A stretch of DNA of 64,000 nt from Verrucomicrobia bacterium LW23 (GCA_003054695.1 QAZA01000053.1:2517-66516); one strand, 5' to 3'; positions 17,894 to 28,279 are shown, numbered from the stretch's first letter. Program-made: numbers and translations. The notes: generated by a model from the letters alone, not told the origin.

Positions 17894-19276
17894 TCAGCGA
17901 ATCCTGATAACACGCACAAACCCATACTCAAGGCTGGAGCGCCTGGACGTCGGAGATTCCTGCATGATCCAGAACGGAACTGCCAGCTTTGTGCCGGTGG
18001 GGTCGGGCAAAATATGGCCGCAAGTCGGATAAATGCCGCCCAAGGGCAGGGGGGAGTCCCAGTCAATTTCGGGGTGGATATGGCGGGTGGCAACCGGGGT
18101 TGCCGTTGCCACGGCTGGGTACTTCTGCGAAAGCGCCCAGGCCGTAACGCGCGTGGACATAATGCCGGTGGCGATGTGGCGCCCGTCGGTCGAAACACTC
18201 AGCGGCCCTGCGTTGCGGTACTTCGCATTTAAACTGGAGAGCACGGATATGGTCTCTTTCTCACTCCCCGCCGGCAGTGGCAGGCGCTGCAGCGTAAGCT
18301 CTGGCTTACTTTCGTCTATGGACTTCATGGCGCGAACCAGGCTTCCGTCCGGCGCCCATTGCCAGAAATCGTTGCCAAAGTCGGAAGGAACGCCGTGGAC
18401 CGCTTTTCGAGGGTTCAGCGATTTATACAGGACGATGCCCGAGTCGGCATCGATCACGGAAGTATAGCCGTCGCTGGTGACGAGCACCCGTTGGCCTGCG
18501 GGATCCCATCTGAAGGTGGGACGGGCGCCACGCATTCCCCAGAAGGAATTTAGTTGAACAGACATCCGCGCTATTTTTCCCGTCGCAGCGTCGCAAATGG
18601 CAATCTGGCCGTCGGTGGCGATGGCGAGGCGCCCGGTGCTACTCCAGGCTGCTGCATAGGCCTGCGCAAAGGGATCAGGTGGCCAGTAGTCGTCCCAAAC
18701 CGGCACCGGTTCTACGGGTACCATAAACCGCTCCCGAAGCTCGGGATCCGCCGGCGCGAATCGGTAGTGGGCCACGCCTACGCTCTGCCCGCTGGCTATT
18801 GTTTGATGAGCAAGATGAGCAAAGATTTGCGGCGGAACGGAGAACGTGCCGGCGCCGTCCGGGCCCAGCTTCAGCATCAGTATTTTGGCCGGGGAATGAC
18901 AGATGGCAATCGTCGCGCCGTCCGGGCTCCACGCCATCGGGTGATCGGACGTAAAGGCGATCTCCGGCGGCGGCACATAGCGGCGCTGCGTGCGAAACTC
19001 CGATCCATCCTTCCACTCCAGCACCGTTACCGAGCCATCGTCGCTGCCAATCGCCAGCCGCGTGCCGTCCGGGCTCCACGCCATATGCGGCCATTTCGAC
19101 GTAAAGCAGACCGATGTGGCCAGCAGGTACCAGACGATGCCCGCGCCAACGGTCGCCGTCAGCAGCACCGCTCCACCCAGCAGCAACAGGATCCGCCGCC
19201 TGTAGGAGGGGGCGGCGGGTGAGGATGGGCCTGGGCTGGCCGGTTGCGCCGGAACTGATGTGGCGGTTGTAGTCAC
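17894..19276 (-). CDS. Membrane-anchored beta-propeller (WD40/TolB-like) protein
   Basis: A single hydrophobic segment (RRILLLLGGAVLLTATVGAG) follows a short Pro/Ser-rich N terminus. The rest is exported and contains repeated AWSPDGTRLAIGSDDG-type blades (AWSPDGATIAIC, AWSSTGRLAIATDG, RWDPAGQRVLVTSDG, SVSTDGRHIATG), typical of a beta-propeller. No catalytic motif is seen, so binding or scaffolding is likely. The start is uncertain. GTG at 19276 is chosen because it gives a compact N terminus, while the frame stays open to a TTG at 19351. A palindrome GTTGTA...TACAAC (19266-19288) overlaps this start. Family B palindromes flank the gene on both sides. Confidence 0.75.
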   Translation of the reverse strand: MTTTATSVPAQPASPGPSSPAAPSYRRRILLLLGGAVLLTATVGAGIVWYLLATSVCFTSKWPHMAWSPDGTRLAIGSDDGSVTVLEWKDGSEFRTQRRYVPPPEIAFTSDHPMAWSPDGATIAICHSPAKILMLKLGPDGAGTFSVPPQIFAHLAHQTIASGQSVGVAHYRFAPADPELRERFMVPVEPVPVWDDYWPPDPFAQAYAAAWSSTGRLAIATDGQIAICDAATGKIARMSVQLNSFWGMRGARPTFRWDPAGQRVLVTSDGYTSVIDADSGIVLYKSLNPRKAVHGVPSDFGNDFWQWAPDGSLVRAMKSIDESKPELTLQRLPLPAGSEKETISVLSSLNAKYRNAGPLSVSTDGRHIATGIMSTRVTAWALSQKYPAVATATPVATRHIHPEIDWDSPLPLGGIYPTCGHILPDPTGTKLAVPFWIMQESPTSRRSSLEYGFVRVIRIR

Positions 19277-19353
19277 ACGTGTTACAACGCATGCTAAACT
19301 GTAGGTAACAGCGATGTCCAGCGTCCATTCAGTATGAACTACCGTTCGCAACG

Positions 19354-19476
19354 GTCCGTTCCGCCCCTTTGTGTCTTCGTGACTTTGTGGTTAAATAATC
19401 CCCTTTTCCCATCACTGCAGAGGGGGAGGGGGATTTTCACCACAAAGTCACGAAGACACAAAGGGGCGGAAACGGA
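19354..19476. repeat. Dispersed palindrome family B, intact copy 2
   Basis: The arms at about 19354-19393 and 19437-19476 are reverse complements with a core of CACCACAAAGTCACGAAGAC and outer bases GGGGCGGAA. The core differs from copy 1 by a compensated change in both arms (AGTCACGAAG versus AGACACGAAG), so pairing is preserved. Confidence 0.88.
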
Positions 19477-19532
19477 GATGGTGGGTAGAAGGTTAACGAT
19501 GCGTATTTTTCGGCACACGAGAAGTCATCCCA

Positions 19533-20636
19533 TTACCGCCCCGCAAAATCGGTCGCGCTGCGCTCCAGCAGCGATATCTCGCGCGGTTGCTCGGCCAGCA
19601 GGGTGAGGCAGCGGTGGCGGTGGTCCTCGCCCAGGTCGGGCTCGATGGACAGGGTGCCCAGGCGCAGGCCGTAGGGGCACTCCGCTTCGTCGCTGTCTAC
19701 AATCCAGCGCGTTACCTGGCTCAGGCGCTCCTCGGTGCTCAGGCCGGTCAGCTGGTTCACGTCGAACCACACGCGGCCGGTGCCGGCGCCGGTAAACTCC
19801 TTTACCACCATGGGGCGGCCGCGCGCCACGGCCTTCCAGTCAATGCGCCGCTGGCTGTCGCCGGGGCGGAACAGGCGCACGCCATTGAAGTTGTCGCCGT
19901 CCGGCAGGTGCCCGTCGTCCTGATCGGCCGCGTCGGCCAGCACTTCCGGCGGCGGAAGTTCGCCGCGCGCGGCGGGGTACACCACATAAGGTTGCAGCAG
20001 CGGAATCACCCGCGTCACCCGAAACAGCCCCAGCGGAAACTCCGAAGCCACCCGCACGCCCAGCACCGCGTCGTGCCCGCGCCTCTCCGCCGTGGTGCGA
20101 AACTCCACCGTTACCATGCCGCGCGCGGGGATGTACGGCACCTGCACCATCTCGGACTCCTCGTCGCCCTGCACCGACGGCGGCAACGGCAAAAGGAGCC
20201 GGAACAACCTTTGCCATGGAGAAAGGCCGCGCCGCGGCAGGCTGGACGGCGCCGCCCCGGCAAACTGGGGGATCTCCAGCCACAGGGAGTGCGCCTCCTG
20301 ATTGAGCCGGTTGTGCACCTGTATGGTCAGCCGCAGAGTATCTCCCGCAAACACGGGCCAGGTGGACCCTGGCAACAGCTCAATCCCCTCCAGGCACCGC
20401 CACGTGTGCACGGCGGAGACGATGGTAATGCTTGTCACAAAAAAGAGGACAAGGTAGACCAGATTGTTATCGTAATTGACCGCGGCCAGTAACATCGCCC
20501 CCAGTATCGGCACCAAAATCGTGCAGCTGGCCGTAGGCGCCAGCCGCTTGCTTGCCGGCATTGGCACAAAACTGCCCGGCGCAGTGCCCTGGCCGCCCAG
20601 CCCGGCCGCGCCGCGCGTAAACAGGGAGCCCGCCAC
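19533..20636 (-). CDS. DUF58-family protein
   Basis: The 367-residue protein has two hydrophobic segments near the N terminus (TILVPILGAMLLAAV and LVYLVLFFVTSITIV). It then has the DUF58 signature with RLFRPGDSQRRIDWK and a von Willebrand A-like fold. DUF58 proteins usually work with MoxR ATPases, but no MoxR gene is next to it here. The GTG at 20636 is chosen because it lies one base after the stop codon of the preceding regulator gene, which suggests translational coupling. The open frame continues upstream inside that gene and is not coding there. Confidence 0.85.
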   Translation of the reverse strand: MAGSLFTRGAAGLGGQGTAPGSFVPMPASKRLAPTASCTILVPILGAMLLAAVNYDNNLVYLVLFFVTSITIVSAVHTWRCLEGIELLPGSTWPVFAGDTLRLTIQVHNRLNQEAHSLWLEIPQFAGAAPSSLPRRGLSPWQRLFRLLLPLPPSVQGDEESEMVQVPYIPARGMVTVEFRTTAERRGHDAVLGVRVASEFPLGLFRVTRVIPLLQPYVVYPAARGELPPPEVLADAADQDDGHLPDGDNFNGVRLFRPGDSQRRIDWKAVARGRPMVVKEFTGAGTGRVWFDVNQLTGLSTEERLSQVTRWIVDSDEAECPYGLRLGTLSIEPDLGEDHRHRCLTLLAEQPREISLLERSATDFAGR

Positions 20637-20637
20637 G

Positions 20638-22233
20638 CTAGCTGTCCTCCAGATGCAGCTCGTGAATCTTGCGGTGCAGCGTGCGGCGGCTGATGCCCAG
20701 CAGGCGCGCCGCCTCCGTGCGGTTGCTGCCGGCGCGACGCAGCGCCTCCACAATAAACGCCTTCTCCATATGCTCCAGGTTAAGATCCTGCGCGCCTTCG
20801 GCCAGGGCGTCGGCCGCCGCACCCGTTACCACCAGCGCCCCCGCCGTACCGCCGCCCGCCAGCCGCGGGGCGGTATAGCCCTGCGATGCAGCGCCGGCAA
20901 TATCCTGCGACGGCGCAGTCGCGGCAGCGGAAGCAGATCCCGCGCCCATTCCCATCCCCGGGCCAGCCGCCGCTGCGGACGAAGTGCCGCGCGCCCCCGG
21001 CCCAATGCCCCCAAAGCCCGGCACCTGGATGGCGCCCGCCAGCGGTGATTGCACCGCAAAGGGCAGGTCCTTCAGCCCAATGCGGTCCGTCCGCGCCAGG
21101 GCCACGGCGCCCTCGATGGCGGAGCGCAGCTCGCGCACATTGCCCGGCCACTCGTACCGCAAAATGGCGTCGAGCGCCTCCTGGCTAAAGCCGGCAATGT
21201 TCTTGTTATTCTGCTTTGCAAACTCCTTGAGGAACGCGTTGATAAGCAACGGGATATCGTCGCGGCGCTCCCGCAGCACCGGCATGGTGATGGAGACGAC
21301 GTTTAGGCGAAAATACAAATCATCGCGAAACGTCCCCTGCTTCACCATCTCCTTCAAATCCTTATTGGTAGCCGCAATAATGCGCGCATGCACCGGGATG
21401 TTGGCACTGCCGCCCACCCGCTGGATGTACCTCTCGCCCAACACTCTAAGCAGCTTAACCTGTGTGGAGGCGTCGATCTCCCCAATCTCGTCCAGAAAAA
21501 TGGAGCCGTGCCCCGCTTCCTCAAACCGCCCCACGCGCCGTGTATTGGCCCCGGTAAACGCGCCGCGTTCGTGCCCAAACAGCTCGCTCTCCAGCAGCGA
21601 TGGCGCCAGCCCGGCGCAGTGTACCGCCACGTACGGATTGTTGCGCCGGCTGCTTAGCTGGTGTAACGCCTTGGCTACCAACTCCTTGCCCGTGCCGCTC
21701 TCGCCCTCGATCATCACCGTGACGCTGGTGTTGGCCACTTGTTTGATCAAGTCAAACAGCCGCGTCATCGCCGGCGTGTTGCCGATGAGATTTTCCAGGC
21801 CAAACTTGCTGTCCAGCTCCTCGCGCAGCTTCCTGTTCTCCACCTCCACCTGGCGCGAGCGCACCGCGCGCAGCAGCGTCAGCTCCAGCTCCTCCAGGTT
21901 AAGTGGTTTAGAGACATAGTGATACGCACCGCGCCGCATCGCCTCCACCGCCACCGCCTCGGAGCCGTACGCCGTCATCATCAGAAAAACCGGCGGCCGC
22001 GGCAGCGTTTGCGCGCGGGCCAGCAACTCCATGCCATTGGCGCCGCCGCCCAGTCGTAAGTCGCTCAGGCACACATCAATAGGCTCGGTCTCCAGCACGT
22101 TCATCGCCGCTTCCACATCGGTGGCGAGATACACATCAAACTTGTCCTCCAGCGCACGGCGAAGGCCGTCACGGGTGTTTTTCTCGTCTTCCACCACCAA
22201 AAGGGCGGGCAGAGCGGCATTCAGTTCGGGCAT
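20638..22233 (-). CDS. NtrC-family sigma-54-dependent response regulator
   Basis: The 531-residue protein has a receiver domain (residues 1-125, phospho-acceptor Asp58), an AAA+ domain with Walker A GESGTGKE and the sigma-54 contact loop GAFTGA near residue 222, and a Fis-type helix-turn-helix at the end (NRTEAARLLGISRRTLHRKI). Between AAA+ and the helix-turn-helix lies an unusually long Ala/Gly/Pro-rich linker (about residues 395-485). It activates sigma-54 promoters on phosphorylation. No histidine kinase gene is adjacent. The following DUF58 gene starts one base after its stop and probably shares the transcript. Confidence 0.94.
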   Translation of the reverse strand: MPELNAALPALLVVEDEKNTRDGLRRALEDKFDVYLATDVEAAMNVLETEPIDVCLSDLRLGGGANGMELLARAQTLPRPPVFLMMTAYGSEAVAVEAMRRGAYHYVSKPLNLEELELTLLRAVRSRQVEVENRKLREELDSKFGLENLIGNTPAMTRLFDLIKQVANTSVTVMIEGESGTGKELVAKALHQLSSRRNNPYVAVHCAGLAPSLLESELFGHERGAFTGANTRRVGRFEEAGHGSIFLDEIGEIDASTQVKLLRVLGERYIQRVGGSANIPVHARIIAATNKDLKEMVKQGTFRDDLYFRLNVVSITMPVLRERRDDIPLLINAFLKEFAKQNNKNIAGFSQEALDAILRYEWPGNVRELRSAIEGAVALARTDRIGLKDLPFAVQSPLAGAIQVPGFGGIGPGARGTSSAAAAGPGMGMGAGSASAAATAPSQDIAGAASQGYTAPRLAGGGTAGALVVTGAAADALAEGAQDLNLEHMEKAFIVEALRRAGSNRTEAARLLGISRRTLHRKIHELHLEDS

Positions 22234-22426
22234 GACGTGGAAAGTAAGCTATCGTAAGGGAGGAAAATGGGGGCTGGGCGGGGATAGCGCGCCGCGGGTG
22301 CGGCGGAAATGAGCAAGTAGCCGGGCAAAATTGGCCAGTTCATCAACCTAAGCGCGACACGATGTCTCAGCAACTCCGAATTTTGCACGAAATGCGCGGG
22401 CTTTGCGAGCTTTAACAGCAAGCGTG

Positions 22427-22449
22427 TATACTATGGTAACAATCATAGT
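22427..22449 (+). promoter_or_regulatory. Possible -10 box overlapped by an operator-like inverted repeat
   Basis: TATACT (22427-22432) is overlapped by ACTATG (22430-22435) paired with CATAGT (22444-22449). It lies 65 to 87 bp before the START-domain gene. The -35 region is weak. A second candidate -35, TTGACA at 22474-22479, lies closer to the gene but has a poor -10. The rest of the 22234-22513 gap shows no gene. Confidence 0.4.
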
Positions 22450-22513
22450 GCGCACGTATTCCGTGAATATACTTTGACATATTTACTCCCTCCACTTACC
22501 CTTAATCCTAACC

Positions 22514-23110
22514 ATGGCCGCCGCTCCCACCGGTTCCCTCCGCCGCAATGTTCTGCACGTTCCAGCGCTGCTTCTCATCGGTTACCTTTTCTGCATCAAC
22601 ACCATGCAAGCCGCCGATCCCGCGCCTTCTCCTGCCCCCGCTGCCCAACCCGAAAGTGCCGAAAAGCAGGAGTTCGTCTACCACGCGTACATCGCCAAAC
22701 CCGCAGAGGACGTGTGGAAGGCGCTGACTACCCCGGACATCATCAACAAATACTACATGGTGCCCGTGCTGAAGCTGGAGCTGAAGACGGGTGGCGATAT
22801 TACATATGGAACCGGCGACAACGTAGCTATCTCCGGAAAAATCAAAGAGTTACGCACCCCTGATAACCCGGAAGGCAAGGCAGCTACCCTCACGCACACC
22901 TTCCGTTTCCACGGCTCCAAAGACCCGGAATCCGAAGTGGCCTACTACATCCGCCCGTATGGCCCCAAAATGTGCCGCCTCACCCTCACACACACCTTCC
23001 CCAAAAAGTGCCAGACGCTGGAGGACATCTCTAACGGATGGCCCGTCATCCTCAGCTCCCTTAAAACCTTGCTGGAGACGGGCTTAGCCATGCCCTGGCC
23101 CGAGAATTGA
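22514..23110 (+). CDS. Exported START/AHSA1-domain (SRPBCC) protein
   Basis: The 198-residue product has a signal-type N terminus (hydrophobic VPALLLIGYLFCINTM, cleavage probably after MQAA), a short Pro/Ala spacer and then an AHSA1-like hydrophobic-ligand-binding domain. That domain begins with FVYHAYIAKPAEDVWKALT and includes the expected GWPVILSSLKTLLE helix at the end. AHSA1-type proteins bind lipids or other hydrophobic ligands and are usually cytoplasmic, so export is unusual. The ATG at 22514 is the first in frame. Confidence 0.82.
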   Translation: MAAAPTGSLRRNVLHVPALLLIGYLFCINTMQAADPAPSPAPAAQPESAEKQEFVYHAYIAKPAEDVWKALTTPDIINKYYMVPVLKLELKTGGDITYGTGDNVAISGKIKELRTPDNPEGKAATLTHTFRFHGSKDPESEVAYYIRPYGPKMCRLTLTHTFPKKCQTLEDISNGWPVILSSLKTLLETGLAMPWPEN

Positions 23111-23216
23111 GCGGAACTGAGCCGTGCGCCGGGGAGGGGAGTCACGTCGGGAGTATCCCGGCCCTGGCATAGCGGCGATGTCGCAAAGCCGCAATGCTCC
23201 GTAAGGCCCTGCGCCG

Positions 23217-23858
23217 TTAAAGCCCTGCGCCTGAAGCCTTTGCCTTGGCCGCCGCACCTGCCCCGCTTGCAGCCGCCGCCTTCTTCGCCGCAGCCTCCTT
23301 CTTGGCAGCCTCCGCCGCACGCGCCTCGTCCACGGCCTGCGCTTCCTCCGGGTGAATGCGGTGAAAGTACGCATTGCTGTGCAACAACTGCTCGCGCCGA
23401 TGTATCAGCCCGCGGAAGCGATCACCCGTGGCGAACTCGAACGCGCTGTTCATCTTGATGGCGTCAAAAGGACACAGCTCCACGCAAATCTGGCAGCCCA
23501 TGCATACCGAAATATCGATCTCAAACCGCGCCGGACGCTTCTCAAGTTTCCCTTTCTCGTCTTTCTCCTGAGTAATCAGGATGCATTGCGGAGGGCATTC
23601 CTTCTCGCAAATGCGACAGGCCACGCAGCGCATGCCGGCAATTTTCAGTTCATCTGTGTGCGCATTATCATTCTGCCCGCCAGCCTCCCCGGCCAATCCC
23701 GCATCATACACCAGAAACGGCACATTTCGGCTGTAAGGCGTTGTTGTTGCAGGCTCTTCCGGATATTGCACCGTCGCAAGGCCGTCTTTCTCCGTAAACG
23801 TCCGGATAAACCGTGACGCCGTCACCGCCATGCCTTTGATAATGCCCTGGCCGACCAT
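23217..23858 (-). CDS. nuoI: NADH-quinone oxidoreductase subunit I (two 4Fe-4S clusters)
   Basis: The 213-residue protein has two 8Fe-ferredoxin type motifs, CVACRICEKECPP and CMGCQICVELCPF. These bind the N6a/N6b clusters in complex I, in the peripheral arm at the inner membrane. The N terminus (GIIKGMAVTASRFIRTF) and the helical linker fit NuoI. The C-terminal 45 residues are Ala/Lys-rich and not family-like. No other nuo gene is adjacent, so the subunit gene is detached from its operon or is a second copy. Confidence 0.88.
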   Translation of the reverse strand: MVGQGIIKGMAVTASRFIRTFTEKDGLATVQYPEEPATTTPYSRNVPFLVYDAGLAGEAGGQNDNAHTDELKIAGMRCVACRICEKECPPQCILITQEKDEKGKLEKRPARFEIDISVCMGCQICVELCPFDAIKMNSAFEFATGDRFRGLIHRREQLLHSNAYFHRIHPEEAQAVDEARAAEAAKKEAAAKKAAAASGAGAAAKAKASGAGL

Positions 23859-23937
23859 AACTGTACCCTACACCGCTTCCGCTCCACGTTCCAGCCCTTT
23901 CGCTAACTTCCTTGCCGGCAAAGAGTTATGCCTGGTA

Positions 23938-24351
23938 TTACGGCGGCACAAACCCCGACGGCTTGCGGCTGATCCACCGTGTAAATCGCTCCACCTCCGG
24001 ATGCGCCGCTATTAGCTCCGGTGTATTGTAGGTCTCTGCTAACTCCTGCTCACTCAGCGCCCTGTGAATACTGTTGTGGCACGGTCGACACACCAGCATC
24101 AAACGCTCCCGCATCTCCTGACGCGAGTACTGCCGCCGCATGCGCGCCTTGCGATGCCGACTTTTAGGTATAAGATGGTGCCGCGTAAGCACTTCCATGC
24201 GCCGACACAACGCGCACAGACCAAACGTCCCCTCCTCGTCCCCCTCCACCAGACTGTCGGAGCCGTCCCCAGCTGCCGCAACGACAAGCCGGTCCCGGGA
24301 CGGCCCAAGAGGGCCATCGTCATCCGACTCGCTGTTTCGACGAGCTTTCAT
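23938..24351 (-). CDS. HNH endonuclease family protein
   Basis: The 137-residue protein carries a zinc-binding CALC...CRPC pair enclosing the HNH core (TRHHLIPKSRH and HNSIH). Such domains cleave DNA and occur in mobile, restriction and repair proteins. The N-terminal 45 residues are acidic and low in complexity. The gene stands alone on the minus strand between nuoI and a divergent reductase gene. Confidence 0.8.
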   Translation of the reverse strand: MKARRNSESDDDGPLGPSRDRLVVAAAGDGSDSLVEGDEEGTFGLCALCRRMEVLTRHHLIPKSRHRKARMRRQYSRQEMRERLMLVCRPCHNSIHRALSEQELAETYNTPELIAAHPEVERFTRWISRKPSGFVPP

Positions 24352-24582
24352 CCGAATATTCTAACATAACTACCACTTTTCGCACCACGAAATTGCTAAC
24401 GATAGCAAAAAATACCGATTGCAATGATAGCGCCGCCCCTACGCACATAGCTAAAGGTGAATGCCATAACAACATACACAAACCTCCGCCCCTGTCCCGC
24501 CTCGCGCTCCAACCGGTCCGCCGCTATCCGCCCGAATTTCGTTGAATCCACCACAAAAAAGCCTAGCCTGAGGCACATCGTC

Positions 24583-25590
<1,008 letters not shown>

Positions 25591-25600
25591 TCCAGGCAAG

Positions 25601-25634
25601 CGCGCGCGGAGTCATAATACATGCTCCCGCGCGC
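25601..25634. terminator. Hairpin between convergent genes
   Basis: CGCGCGCGGAG pairs with CTCCCGCGCGC across a 12-base AT-rich loop (TCATAATACATG). There is no U-tract, but the position between the ends of two convergent genes fits a two-way terminator. Confidence 0.55.
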
Positions 25635-25661
25635 CCTCCCAGCGCGGCTCCGCGCCTCACC

Positions 25662-27446
25662 TCACCAGCGCATAATCGTCAGATCGCCCGCCGAAATTGC
25701 CGCGGCTTCTTCCAGCGTGATCCACCGCAGTTCCGCCCACTCGCCCCACGAGTCCGAAATCGCCAACTCCTTCGTCTTGGCATTGTAGCCCACAATCATT
25801 CGCATGTGCGCACGGTCGCGATCCGGCGAACGTTTACGCGTAGCCTCGCGGCGTACAGGCTTAAGCGTATCAAGATAAGGCTCCCAGTTCGATACCCGCG
25901 ACCTCTCAATAGAGCGCAGGGTAATCGCTTTTTCAATATCATCATAAACAAAACATGTCCACAAAATAGGAAGGCCCTTGTCGATGTGCTTATCGATATT
26001 GCGTAAATCAATATCCGAATCCACGCTTTCAATCCGCCGCCCGTACTGCCGTGCAAGCGTAGCAGCATTATTGCGCATCACAGACGCAAGCGTGCCGCCT
26101 CCAAACTGTGTGCCGCCCGCCATCGCCAGTATATACATATCGGCAGGTACATTCATATAGCGCAGGTACCTCTCCCATGTTGCCGGCGCGCAAAAACCCT
26201 TGGGCCCCTGGTCCACCATCGGGATGTCGCGGATCAGCACATCGCCGTTTGTCGCCTTGGAGACGCAGCTCTTCAACCAGTCCCGCAACTCCGCGCCAGG
26301 CATTGCGCTGCTGCGCCCTTTATCGTCGGCAAGCTCGCTGCGCATTACCCGCACCGCAGTGTATTCATCCCGCGGCGACGCCAGCAAAATGGCGTGCGAG
26401 TTCCAGTCCCACCGCAGCACCATTTCCCGCATCGCCTGCGTTGTGCCAAACTCCCTACGCTCGGGGGGGCCCAGCAATGTAGTCAGCTTTTGTTCAATCG
26501 TTCGCGCATCCTGGCGGACGGCTTCCGTAAATGTTTGAATAGCGTTTGTATGTGCTTTGCGCATCTGGCGCTCTTCACGAGAGTCCATCGGCTCGTCTCT
26601 CTCTTTCCTGCGCTCGCTTCGCATATCCGCCAACCCTTCAAAGTCGCCTTTGTTGGCAAACACCATCGATATCATATCGGGTTGTTCTTTCTTTGCATAA
26701 AGAACGAGAGAGTATGGCCGGGCGCCAAGTATCTCATCCGTACTCCCTGCATAAAGTCGGTAACTGCTTTGCACGCTGGTCGATGATTCCAAGGGCCACC
26801 GTAAACGTTTTGCTACTTCTTTTGCGGAGTCATCCCACAAATTGGTATCCGCAAAGAGCTTCGCACCAAAAGCCTCGTTGATCGCAGCAACAGTAACTTC
26901 CCTTTTAGGAGGGGAAGTCTGCCCAAAGCCGCCAAACCCCGAAGGCGGGGATGTCTCTGGCGCACGCACCTCCACCCGGGGCGCCTCCTCCGGCACCGAG
27001 CCCGCGGCAGGAACCGGTGCGTCTTCCCGGGCCACCAGGCTGGGCGCGCGGCCTGCATCATCCATCAATGCATCTTCCTTATCTTCAGCATCTTGCACAG
27101 ATACATCCGACGTTTGGGCACCGCTCTGGCCAGAGCTGCCGGACATCGCCAGTTCCAGTCGCACGTCCTTTGCAGAAATTGTTCCCTCAAAACCACTTGC
27201 ATCGCGGACGGTCAATGTCTCCCCGTCTTCGGAAATCACCGGCAGGCGGGTATTGGCAGGCACCGTTTTGACTGCGGAGCCACCGCCTGGAATAATCAGC
27301 TTAATACTGGTTGTACGTGTTGTAACCGCAACAATATCCTCTTCAGCACGGATTGTGCAGAGAATGATAGCATTAAAAGCAACAGCAATGGCAACCCGCC
27401 AAAGCGCGGCCGTCCAGGTATAAGGAGTGGATGCAGTGCCGCGCAT
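25662..27446 (-). CDS. Secreted C39-like cysteine peptidase with SH3-like N-terminal region
   Basis: The 594-residue product has a signal peptide (hydrophobic AVAFNAIILCTI), then an SH3-like segment (PVISEDGETLTVRDASGFEG), a long Pro/Glu-rich linker, a region of unknown fold and a C-terminal papain-like domain. Catalytic residues can be assigned: Gln and Cys in DQGPKGFCAPAT, His in RAHMRMIVGYN and Asp/Asn-type residue in DSWGEW. This matches the C39-like peptidase type. The substrate is unknown, and a role in envelope processing is inference. It is followed 94 bp downstream on the same strand, reading away from it, by no gene. The L,D-transpeptidase gene lies upstream in the same orientation. 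Confidence 0.78.
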   Translation of the reverse strand: MRGTASTPYTWTAALWRVAIAVAFNAIILCTIRAEEDIVAVTTRTTSIKLIIPGGGSAVKTVPANTRLPVISEDGETLTVRDASGFEGTISAKDVRLELAMSGSSGQSGAQTSDVSVQDAEDKEDALMDDAGRAPSLVAREDAPVPAAGSVPEEAPRVEVRAPETSPPSGFGGFGQTSPPKREVTVAAINEAFGAKLFADTNLWDDSAKEVAKRLRWPLESSTSVQSSYRLYAGSTDEILGARPYSLVLYAKKEQPDMISMVFANKGDFEGLADMRSERRKERDEPMDSREERQMRKAHTNAIQTFTEAVRQDARTIEQKLTTLLGPPERREFGTTQAMREMVLRWDWNSHAILLASPRDEYTAVRVMRSELADDKGRSSAMPGAELRDWLKSCVSKATNGDVLIRDIPMVDQGPKGFCAPATWERYLRYMNVPADMYILAMAGGTQFGGGTLASVMRNNAATLARQYGRRIESVDSDIDLRNIDKHIDKGLPILWTCFVYDDIEKAITLRSIERSRVSNWEPYLDTLKPVRREATRKRSPDRDRAHMRMIVGYNAKTKELAISDSWGEWAELRWITLEEAAAISAGDLTIMRW

Positions 27447-27540
27447 AAGGTAGCGATGATTCTACATAAAAGCGAGCCGACAATCCATATAAATGGCCGG
27501 GATAGCACACGGGGCCGCTTCCGAGAATGCATCTAACCCT

Positions 27541-28206
27541 TTAACCGCTGTGGCATAATAAAGTTGCGGCGTCATTTGCAGCCGTGCGCATAGGCATCAG
27601 CGGTGGGGCAATCAAGTGATGCAGAACGACCTCCACTACCGCGCCGCGGCCGACAGTATTATACAACTCAATAATGTCGCGGGACCGCATACGGATGCAG
27701 CCGTAGCTTACCGGCTTTCCTATCAGCCGCTCCTGAGGAGTGCCGTGAATGTAAATTGTACGGTCGTAGGCTTTTATGTTGATATCTTCCACGCCGCGCA
27801 GCCAGAGAATCCTTGTCACAATCGGGTCCCGGCCAGGCGCATCCACAGGCAGCACCTCGCGCGTGGGTTTGCGGCCTTTGAACACCTGGCCCTCCGGATA
27901 GCCGTCGCCAATCTTCTCGGCAATAATCATTTTGCCGAGCGGCGTTTTATAACTGCCAGGCTCGTCTCCCAGACCGTACTTTGACGTGGAGATATCATAT
28001 AAGGCAATCTGTATGCCATCATGATAAACAGCCAGCTTCTGATCAGGAACGCTTACCACGATACGATGCGCTATATCAATATCGCTAATATCAGTTAAAT
28101 CAGAAGGTGAACAACCGGGCAAAAAGAGCAATGCCAACGCCATGCACAAGCCCAGAATACCCCGCAGGCGGTGTACCGCACAAGAGCAGGATGGCAGGCT
28201 TGTCAT
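27541..28206 (-). CDS. L,D-transpeptidase lipoprotein (YkuD/ErfK type)
   Basis: The 221-residue protein starts with a lipoprotein signal (hydrophobic stretch ending LPGC), placing it in the outer or inner membrane facing the periplasm. The YkuD catalytic motif is intact: IHGTPQ at the histidine and SYGCIRM with the nucleophilic cysteine. These enzymes form 3-3 cross-links in peptidoglycan or attach proteins to it. It is upstream of the cysteine-peptidase gene with a 94-bp gap and might share a transcript. Both are less GC-rich than most genes in the window. Confidence 0.9.
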   Translation of the reverse strand: MTSLPSCSCAVHRLRGILGLCMALALLFLPGCSPSDLTDISDIDIAHRIVVSVPDQKLAVYHDGIQIALYDISTSKYGLGDEPGSYKTPLGKMIIAEKIGDGYPEGQVFKGRKPTREVLPVDAPGRDPIVTRILWLRGVEDINIKAYDRTIYIHGTPQERLIGKPVSYGCIRMRSRDIIELYNTVGRGAVVEVVLHHLIAPPLMPMRTAANDAATLLCHSG

Positions 28207-28279
28207 CGGTTTACAACGGGTTGAGGCAATGCGAGTCGGCGGATACCGGAAGGTGAGGCTGATTTATAAGGAGAAGGGC

